NCBI GenBank assembly: GCA_024275115.1
Contig: JAJRZT010000058.1
Location: forward strand, 1 to 48,138
Source: Gammaproteobacteria bacterium
GTDB lineage: Bacteria > Pseudomonadota > Gammaproteobacteria > UBA6429 > Thiohalophilaceae
DNA: 48,138 bases
Direction of reading: 5' to 3'
Position numbers and translations under genes: made by a program. The notes below the pieces were generated by a model. The model did no database searches and was not told the DNA's origin. It saw only the letters and a list, made by a program, of their open reading frames with translations. Below, in pieces: positions 42,528 to 48,138 of this stretch. Position 1 is the first letter of the stretch, and every line of letters begins with the position of its first letter.

Positions 42528-42539
42528 CAGCATACACTC

Positions 42540-43184
42540 ATGAAACGGCGTGGCTTTATGAAATCTTTGACGATGGGTGCAGGCATTTTAAGTTTTGGCC
42601 TGTTGCCTTTTTTGATGGGGCGGCTTATTCATCCAGACATTAAAGCACATGAGAGCAACCGTATTCCTCTTCCGGGCGCATTAAAGAGCGCGGATGACTT
42701 TGCCCGCGCATGCATTGGTTGTGGTTTATGTGGCGAAGTTTGCCCTCCACGTTGCATACAGTTTCATAAACATGATGGTGGGTTTTTAGCAGATACACCT
42801 TATATTGACCCCGTGCAAAAAAGCTGCATTTTATGTGGGTTATGCATGGAGGTTTGTCCTACGAACGCTTTAACGGTTACACCTATTCGTGAAGTGAGTA
42901 TGGGTACCGCACAAATTGATCGTGTCGCATGTTACCCGTGGGTCGATGCTGGTATTTGTGGTGCATGTGTCAGTATTTGCCCTTTAGGAGAAAAAGCGAT
43001 TGATTTTGAATTTGGTAATTTTTATCGACCCGTTGTAAAAGAAGGTTGTGTCGGTTGTGGCCAGTGTGTTGAGGTTTGTCCTGAACCAAGCTTGCCGATT
43101 AATATTGTTCCACTTGCTCGTGGTCGAGTTGCACAACATGGTATTGGTGTTCGAAAGGTAGAGCGAGGCCAGCGTGGGTTTTAA
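42540..43184 (+). CDS. NapG-like ferredoxin (second copy)
   Basis: The 214-residue protein begins MKRRGFMKSLTMGAGILSFG, a twin-arginine-like signal or N-terminal anchor, then has four [4Fe-4S] motifs: CIGCGLCGEVCP, CILCGLCMEVCP, CGACVSICP with an upstream Cys, and CVGCGQCVEVCP. It resembles the first NapG-like protein only in layout; spacing of the third cluster and tail differ, so it is not a recent duplicate. It lies 12 bases after napH and is probably the true NapG partner or a second branch of electron transfer. Confidence 0.85.
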   Translation: MKRRGFMKSLTMGAGILSFGLLPFLMGRLIHPDIKAHESNRIPLPGALKSADDFARACIGCGLCGEVCPPRCIQFHKHDGGFLADTPYIDPVQKSCILCGLCMEVCPTNALTVTPIREVSMGTAQIDRVACYPWVDAGICGACVSICPLGEKAIDFEFGNFYRPVVKEGCVGCGQCVEVCPEPSLPINIVPLARGRVAQHGIGVRKVERGQRGF

Positions 43185-43216
43185 ATTAAACAGTAATTAT
43201 TTATGGTAGGTATTTA

Positions 43217-43807
43217 ATGCGGTTCAGGGACATATTAGTTTTTATAAGTTTGTTCATTATTACAACAAATGCCATTGCCCACCATGTGCTAGGTCGGCCT
43301 TCCTATAGTTTGGGTGAAGATTCAAATACCCCACCAAGTATGCAAGTTGAAACGCAAATTGGTGAGTATTATGTTACTTACATGGCTTTCCCGGCTTTTC
43401 CAAAGCCAGGTGATGCCGGTCGGGTTAATTTGTATGCAAGTAGAATAGATAATGGTGCGCCTTTTGATGGTAAAGTCACTTTCAAAGTGCGGGATGACAG
43501 TTTTTTTGCCTCAAAAGAAGAAGTACTAGGTGTGCAGGATATTGATGATGGTGTTTACCGTCAGGGTTTTGTTTTTAAAGAAGCCGGAGATTATATCATC
43601 ACCGCTCAGTTTGAGTCAGGGGGGGAACCTTACACGATTGATTTTCCACTGCGAATAGGTGAGCCTTTCCCTATCGGCCCACTGGGTATCAGTATTTCAG
43701 TGATTGCTTTGTTATTAATTTTTGTGAATATAACGCAACGTAAGCGTTTGGCTCGTATTAAGGCGAGCCAACACCATCAAAAAGATCAGAAAAAACCGAC
43801 TGAATAG
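43217..43807 (+). CDS. YtkA-like periplasmic protein with C-terminal anchor
   Basis: The 196-residue product has a signal peptide (cleavage after AIA, about 21; mature start HHVLGRPSYSLG), a single beta-sandwich domain (about 45-150, with VNLYASRIDNGAPFDGKVTF and VYRQGFVFKEAGDYIITAQF) and one C-terminal membrane segment (ISISVIALLLIFVNI). The domain resembles the YtkA/FixH-like fold. In FixH the domain helps cbb3 oxidase and copper-ATPase complexes next to the CcoG polyferredoxin; here too the next gene is a CcoG/NapH-like polyferredoxin. A role as accessory of that protein is inference. GGTAGG precedes the ATG. Confidence 0.75.
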   Translation: MRFRDILVFISLFIITTNAIAHHVLGRPSYSLGEDSNTPPSMQVETQIGEYYVTYMAFPAFPKPGDAGRVNLYASRIDNGAPFDGKVTFKVRDDSFFASKEEVLGVQDIDDGVYRQGFVFKEAGDYIITAQFESGGEPYTIDFPLRIGEPFPIGPLGISISVIALLLIFVNITQRKRLARIKASQHHQKDQKKPTE

Positions 43808-43824
43808 CCTGCTGGAGATCTACC

Positions 43825-45417
43825 TTGTTAGAGTCCGTTCTATCACAAATTAATACGCTGGTTTACCAAACAAGTGAGGGTATGGTGCATCCTGGCCTGT
43901 CTGCCGGGTGGGTTCTTTTTGTACTTGTATCGATGCTGTTACTTTCAGTGTGGTTGATGCGTTCGGTATCTGTTGCGGCACAACCACTTAATTCCGGCAT
44001 TGTGAGTGTTTATAATTTGCCTTTTATAGGTAAAAATATTCAGCGTATCATTACACGTCCCACTGTTCTTACTCTACTGCGAATTTTTACAGCGGCTGTT
44101 TTCTTATTAGTGATTGCGGCCGGTTTGTTCGGAACACAAGTTGCCGAAAGAAATATTGCAACGACCCTAACCTGGACGCTATGGTGGTCGGGTGTTGTGA
44201 TCAGTGTCTTTTTTGTCGGTTCGGCATGGTGTGCGATTTGTCCGTGGGATGCCATTGCAACCTGGTTAGTACGGCGGAAACTCTGGAAAAGAGGCAGCAT
44301 GTTAAGTAGCCTTAATCTAAGAGTCCCAAAAATAATTCGAAATATCTGGCCAGCATTAGGCATGTTTGTGGTGTTGACCTGGCTGGAACTGGGGTATGGC
44401 GTTACGGTTAGTCCGTATGCAACGGCATTACTGGCCTTGCTTATTGTGGTGTTGGCAACCATATCTCTTGCGGTTTATGAGCGTAAAGCCTTTTGCCGCT
44501 ATTTTTGTGCGGTAGGCCGAACGTTGGGTGCGTATGGTGGCATTGCGCCCATTGCATTGCGTCCTATCGACAATGCTGTGTGTGCAAGTTGTAAAACACT
44601 GGAGTGTTTTAATGGCTCACAGGATATTGAACCCTGTCCTACGCATCTGGTAATGGGAAGTTTAAAACAAAACACCTATTGCACATCCTGTGGTGCCTGT
44701 ACGCAGAGTTGCCCGCATCAGAATGTTAACTGGCAAATACGAAATATCGGGGATGAAATTACTTATTCAGCAAGACCCCACTGGGATGAATCGTGGTTTA
44801 TTTTAGGCTTATTGTCTCTAACCGTGTTTCATGGCTTCACAATGATGCCTTACTGGGAAGACTGGATGCGACAGTTGGCTTATCTTACTGGTGATTCAGG
44901 TCGTATTTTAACCAGTTTTAGTATTGGTATGGGCGTTGCTATGTTGGTTCCTGTTTTATTATACAGTGCCAGCATTGCATGGTTACAGTTTATTATGGGT
45001 AAGCAGGAAGAATGGCGGCGTGTTTTTTCTTCAATGGCACTGAGTATTTTACCGCTGGCTTTTGCATATCATATCGCTCATAACCTGAGCCATCTGGTTC
45101 GAGAGAGTCAGGGATTTTTGTCTGTTATTGCTAATCCATTTGGAACAGACACCTTACCTTTATCAATGCATGAAATTCATATGCGGCATATGAATCCACT
45201 AGTGGATGACAATATCATATTTGCATTACAGGCTACACTTATTCTATTTGGTTTCTGGATGGCATTAAAAATACTACGCTATCGACTTCCACAACTTATT
45301 AATACTTCCGGTGCAACAGTATCACGCTGGGTTTTTGTGCCAATGTTACTGTTTATTTCTTTAATAAGTATGGTTAATCTGTGGTTGTTAATGCAGCCTA
45401 TGATTATGCGTATGTAA
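43825..45417 (+). CDS. Large NapH/CcoG-like membrane polyferredoxin
   Basis: The 530-residue protein starts at TTG 43825 with GGAG seven bases upstream. About nine membrane segments surround two Cys-rich parts: WCAICPWDAIATWL and AFCRYFCAVGRTLGAYG (the two CxxxCP-like motifs of the family, the second with A for C-terminal P), then a ferredoxin domain with CASCKTLECF...CPTH and CTSCGACTQSCPHQN. The first Cys group is irregular (CxxCxxxxCx9C). After the ferredoxin part are five more hydrophobic segments (about 330-530) with several His (FAYHIAHNLSHL, MHEIHMRHMN) which might bind heme or quinone. It is far longer than NapH (about 290) and resembles NosR/CcoG-type proteins only in the core. A membrane electron carrier of unknown partner. 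Confidence 0.78.
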   Translation: MLESVLSQINTLVYQTSEGMVHPGLSAGWVLFVLVSMLLLSVWLMRSVSVAAQPLNSGIVSVYNLPFIGKNIQRIITRPTVLTLLRIFTAAVFLLVIAAGLFGTQVAERNIATTLTWTLWWSGVVISVFFVGSAWCAICPWDAIATWLVRRKLWKRGSMLSSLNLRVPKIIRNIWPALGMFVVLTWLELGYGVTVSPYATALLALLIVVLATISLAVYERKAFCRYFCAVGRTLGAYGGIAPIALRPIDNAVCASCKTLECFNGSQDIEPCPTHLVMGSLKQNTYCTSCGACTQSCPHQNVNWQIRNIGDEITYSARPHWDESWFILGLLSLTVFHGFTMMPYWEDWMRQLAYLTGDSGRILTSFSIGMGVAMLVPVLLYSASIAWLQFIMGKQEEWRRVFSSMALSILPLAFAYHIAHNLSHLVRESQGFLSVIANPFGTDTLPLSMHEIHMRHMNPLVDDNIIFALQATLILFGFWMALKILRYRLPQLINTSGATVSRWVFVPMLLFISLISMVNLWLLMQPMIMRM

Positions 45418-45425
45418 GTACAGTA

Positions 45426-46079
45426 ATGTTACCCCGATTTAAAAAATATTTAAAAGGTTATTGCAGCCTTAGTGCGCGCTATCCTGTTGCTATTTTTTTT
45501 AGTGTATTTGTTTTTGGTATATTATTCTGGGGTGCATTTAATACAGGCATGGAAATTACAAACACAGAAACATTTTGCATTTCCTGTCACGAAATGAAAG
45601 TAAATGTTTATCAGGAATACAAAAAAACAATCCATTATGCTAATCGTACGGGTGTGCGTGCGACCTGCCCGGATTGCCATGTTCCTAAAACATGGATACA
45701 TAAAGTGATGCGAAAAGTAGCTGCAACCAATGAGCTGTTTCATAAAGTGATAGGAACTATTGATACCAAAGAAAAATTTGAAAAAAAGAGGTTGCAGCTT
45801 GCAGAGCACGTTTGGGATACAATGAAGCGTACCGACTCGCGCGAGTGCCGGAATTGCCACAGTTTTGATTATATGGCGATGAGTAAACAAAAAACTGTTT
45901 CTCAGAAAAAACATAAACGTGCTTCCGAAAATAATATGACCTGCATAAACTGTCATATGGGGGTGGCGCATAATATCGCAAAAGATTTTGATCAGGATGG
46001 GAAGCTACACGATGAATACAGAAAAACCAGACGCCCATGTAGTGATTGCCATAAGGATATGGTCGATGGTGAATGGTAA
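45426..46079 (+). CDS. napC: NapC/NirT-type membrane cytochrome c with five heme motifs
   Basis: The 217-residue protein begins at ATG 45426, nine bases after the previous stop. It has one N-terminal membrane anchor (about 20-40) and five CxxCH motifs: 51-55, 81-85, 141-145, 173-177 and 205-209. The first four have the NapC/NirT spacing (TETFCISCHEM, ATCPDCHVP, SRECRNCHS, TCINCHMGVAH). The fifth, PCSDCHKDM, sits in a 40-residue extension beyond the usual NapC end. NapC passes electrons from quinol to periplasmic reductases. A fifth heme occurs in TorC-type proteins but there in a separate large C-terminal domain, absent here. The gene symbol is by family. Confidence 0.88.
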   Translation: MLPRFKKYLKGYCSLSARYPVAIFFSVFVFGILFWGAFNTGMEITNTETFCISCHEMKVNVYQEYKKTIHYANRTGVRATCPDCHVPKTWIHKVMRKVAATNELFHKVIGTIDTKEKFEKKRLQLAEHVWDTMKRTDSRECRNCHSFDYMAMSKQKTVSQKKHKRASENNMTCINCHMGVAHNIAKDFDQDGKLHDEYRKTRRPCSDCHKDMVDGEW

Positions 46080-46104
46080 TAACTAATTAACAGGGTGCAA
46101 TAAG

Positions 46105-46713
46105 ATGGACAGGCGAGAATTTTTCAGACGTGGCCTTGGTCGGGTTGCCGAAGAGGCGGTGCAACATGTTGACAAAAAAGTAGTCAAGCGTGCATCCCGC
46201 TGGATCCGGCCACCTTTTGCTATATCTGAGCTGGAGTTTTTATTAGCCTGTACACGTTGCGATGCCTGCATAAAAGCTTGTCCACATGACATTGTGTTTC
46301 CACTCGTTGCAAGCAATGGTGCCGATGTTATGAATACCCCTGCACTTGATTTACTTAACAAAGGCTGCCGACTTTGTGAAGACTGGCCCTGTGTTACTGC
46401 CTGTGAGGCACAGGCGTTAAAGTTACCTGTTGCTGAAGATGAAACAGACTCTGATACCGACCCTGCGGTTAAAGTGGACTTAACCCATCAACCACGACTT
46501 GCAAAGCTAACAATTGACACCGAAAACTGTTTACCTTACAAAGGACCAGAGTGTGGCGCCTGTGCTTCGGCCTGTATTATCGACGGTGCACTTGAATGGC
46601 AAATGGAGCGGCCATCCATTAATCAGGAAAAATGCACCGGTTGTGCAATGTGTCGGGAAGTTTGTATTACTGAACCTAAATCTGTTCTGATAATGAAAAG
46701 TGCTCAGGTATAA
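46105..46713 (+). CDS. napF: NapF-like ferredoxin
   Basis: The 202-residue protein begins MDRREFFRRGLGR, a pattern also seen at the start of NapF, with four clusters: CTRCDACIKACP, CRLCEDWPCVTACE, ECGACASACI with upstream Cys, and CTGCAMCREVCI. NapF is cytoplasmic and is thought to help load or reduce NapA iron-sulfur clusters before Tat export. The arrangement, length and the uneven second cluster (CxxCxxxxCxxxC) agree with NapF. It is the last gene of the cluster, 25 bases after napC. Confidence 0.87.
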   Translation: MDRREFFRRGLGRVAEEAVQHVDKKVVKRASRWIRPPFAISELEFLLACTRCDACIKACPHDIVFPLVASNGADVMNTPALDLLNKGCRLCEDWPCVTACEAQALKLPVAEDETDSDTDPAVKVDLTHQPRLAKLTIDTENCLPYKGPECGACASACIIDGALEWQMERPSINQEKCTGCAMCREVCITEPKSVLIMKSAQV

Positions 46714-46786
46714 GTTCCAATACCAAATTCCCAATGCTTTTATGTTAATCTTTATTGTGTTGAACTTACACAGGCAATAAATTTTA

Positions 46787-47770
46787 GTGGATAATTTTGA
46801 TCTTATTTATGCTTTGCATACGCTTATTTCCAAATCAAACAGCCCCATTAAAAAACAAACGATGGTTGAAGAGTTAGGCTGTTCTGTCGAAACACTGGAT
46901 AAAATTATAAAAGACATGCGTTTGCATCTGAAGGCACCGGTTAAATACGACAGCAAAACCAAAGGCTATTCATATGACAAGTCTGTTAATCCCCACTATG
47001 AATTACCTGGTTTATGGTTTAATGCCTCGGAATTATACGGGCTGTTTGCCTCTTATCAGTTGTTATCTGAAGTCGGGCCAGGCTTGCTGGAATCACATAT
47101 AGCCCCTATTAAGGAAAAACTGGAATCCTTGCTTGAATCAAGAACCATGCAAAAGGGGGCTCTGGAACAGCGTATTTGCATATTAAAAATGGCAGCCAGG
47201 AAGCCCAACCCGAAGCACTTTAGTATCGTAGCAACAGCCTTGCTTATGCGTAAGCAACTGAATATAAAATACAGTGGCCGCGACAGAAATAAAAGTACTG
47301 AACGTACCCTTTCTCCACAACGTTTAGTGCACTACCGGGATAACTGGTATCTTGATGCATGGTGTCATCTGCGTGAGAAATTAAGAACCTTTGCCATTGA
47401 TCGTATAGAAAATAGCCGCTTGAACAACACCAGGGCAATTTATATTGATGAAGCAATCTTAAATGATCACTATAAATCATCGTATGGTATTTTCAGTGGT
47501 ACACCCACAAAAAAAGCCATTTTAAAATTTAACAGGACAGTGGCCAAGTGGGTGGCTGAAGAACAATGGCATCCTGAACAAAATGGACAGTTTGATTTAG
47601 ATGGAAGTTATCAACTTGAAATTCCTTACCGTGATGCAAGAGAGCTTATTCAGGATATTCTAAAGTTTGGCCCTGATGTTGAAGTTTTAAAACCTGAAAA
47701 ATTAAGGGATGAGATTAAACAAAAACTGGAGCAGGCAAGCATGTTATATAAAAATACAAAGAGTACTTGA
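46787..47770 (+). CDS. WYL-domain transcriptional regulator
   Basis: The 327-residue product starts at GTG 46787 with no good ribosome site. N-terminal winged helix (about 1-60, SPIKKQTMVEELGCSVETLD) followed by a WYL domain (about 145-230, with YSGRDRNKSTERTLSPQRLV and the DNWYLDAWCHLREKLRTFAI core) and a WCX-like C-terminal part (EIPYRDARELIQDILKFGPDV). WYL proteins bind nucleic acid or small nucleotide-type ligands and usually repress nearby genes. It lies 73 bases after napF on the same strand and may regulate the cluster; it might also be independent. Confidence 0.85.
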   Translation: MDNFDLIYALHTLISKSNSPIKKQTMVEELGCSVETLDKIIKDMRLHLKAPVKYDSKTKGYSYDKSVNPHYELPGLWFNASELYGLFASYQLLSEVGPGLLESHIAPIKEKLESLLESRTMQKGALEQRICILKMAARKPNPKHFSIVATALLMRKQLNIKYSGRDRNKSTERTLSPQRLVHYRDNWYLDAWCHLREKLRTFAIDRIENSRLNNTRAIYIDEAILNDHYKSSYGIFSGTPTKKAILKFNRTVAKWVAEEQWHPEQNGQFDLDGSYQLEIPYRDARELIQDILKFGPDVEVLKPEKLRDEIKQKLEQASMLYKNTKST

Positions 47771-47851
47771 AAATAAAAAGAAGTTCCAGGCTGATAAAGC
47801 TGGGAAACCTCATTGATACGTAGTGCCCCCCCCATTTATGTGTTTCTCGAG

Positions 47852-48115
47852 CTATACCAGCGTGATATTAAGTTCTTGGCATGTCGCCTCAACTAGTGCT
47901 AGTACCTCATGAAGGAATTTATTTCTATCAGGTGAAGGTGTCAGGTCTGGTACAGGTGCGGCTTTGTCATAAATATTTTCCGCAATAATTTTGGCTCGTT
48001 CATTAGGCAGGGCAAAATCATTAAAATCACAGGCTACACAACACCTTATCTCTGAACTCATCATTAAACGCCGCCCTGAGGCGTTTACCTGAAATACTGC
48101 GTTTTGATTTTTCAT
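47852..48115 (-). CDS. Small hypothetical protein near the right edge
   Basis: A minus-strand frame of 87 codons from 48115. A more likely start is the ATG pair at 48064/48061 (MMSSEIRCCVACDFNDFAL), giving about 70 residues; AGGGCGG lies upstream. It contains CCVAC and a regular helical C-terminal part (DRNKFLHEVLALVEATCQEL). No family is recognised. The upstream part includes an inverted repeat, TAAACGCC at 48065-48072 with GGCGTTTA at 48080-48087. A small gene is plausible but not certain. Confidence 0.4.
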   Translation of the reverse strand: MKNQNAVFQVNASGRRLMMSSEIRCCVACDFNDFALPNERAKIIAENIYDKAAPVPDLTPSPDRNKFLHEVLALVEATCQELNITLV

Positions 48116-48138
48116 GTTTCAGTAAATTTAATGACACA

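Noticed and set aside
1-48138. CRISPR arrays, tRNA or rRNA genes
   Set aside because: No regularly spaced repeats of CRISPR type, no cloverleaf-like sequence with a GTTCRA arm, and no rRNA-like stretch was noticed. A tRNAscan or Rfam search would be decisive.

Overview
The window is chromosomal DNA from a motile, facultatively anaerobic gammaproteobacterium. The evidence is a FleS/FleR (FlrB/FlrC) flagellar two-component pair, sigma-54 and sigma-28 type flagellar promoters, a YcgL protein and a YqiB-like (DUF1249) protein, with rather AT-rich coding DNA. I cannot fix the genus; free-living marine or sulfur/methylotroph-type lineages would fit, but that is inference.

Layout. Positions 1-133 hold the edge of an IS3-type insertion sequence. 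Positions 483-21171 form a motility block on the + strand: fleS-fleR-fliE-fliF-fliG-fliH-fliI, then fliJ, fliK, cheY-cheA-cheW, a ParA-like ATPase, a lysine-rich STAS protein, a soluble globin-PAS-PAS chemoreceptor, cheR-cheD-cheB and fliA. I read sigma-54 promoters before fleS, fliJ and fliK, and sigma-28 promoters before cheY and before the receptor gene, so a class II to class III cascade can be followed in the DNA. The chemosensory set resembles P. aeruginosa che2 and V. cholerae cluster III (cytoplasmic Aer2-like receptor with a WEEF tail, CheD), but it sits inside a flagellar locus.

Positions 21419-29509 carry poorly known genes: a membrane/coiled-coil protein paired with a von Willebrand A lipoprotein, a DUF1249 gene plus a Sel1/SPOR gene behind an almost perfect sigma-28 promoter, and a 1388-residue membrane protein behind overlapping operator-like palindromes. 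A glycosyltransferase lies on the - strand at 29541-30785.

Positions 30976-33114 form a small operon behind an FNR-type site (Cys/His-rich secreted protein, porin, monoheme cytochrome c). A small secreted protein and a SulP transporter follow on the - strand, then ycgL and an unknown gene. A 647-base stretch (36559-37205) has an FNR-like site and only broken reading frames.

Positions 37090-46713 are an anaerobic respiratory cluster behind a perfect FNR box: diheme lipoprotein cytochrome, divergent NapA-type molybdoenzyme, two NapG-like ferredoxins, NapH, a YtkA-like protein, a second NapH/CcoG-like polyferredoxin, a NapC-like protein with five rather than four heme motifs, and a NapF-like ferredoxin. 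No NapB or NapD is visible. A WYL-domain regulator follows. This cluster and the ParA/STAS/globin-receptor module are the best candidates for something not previously described.
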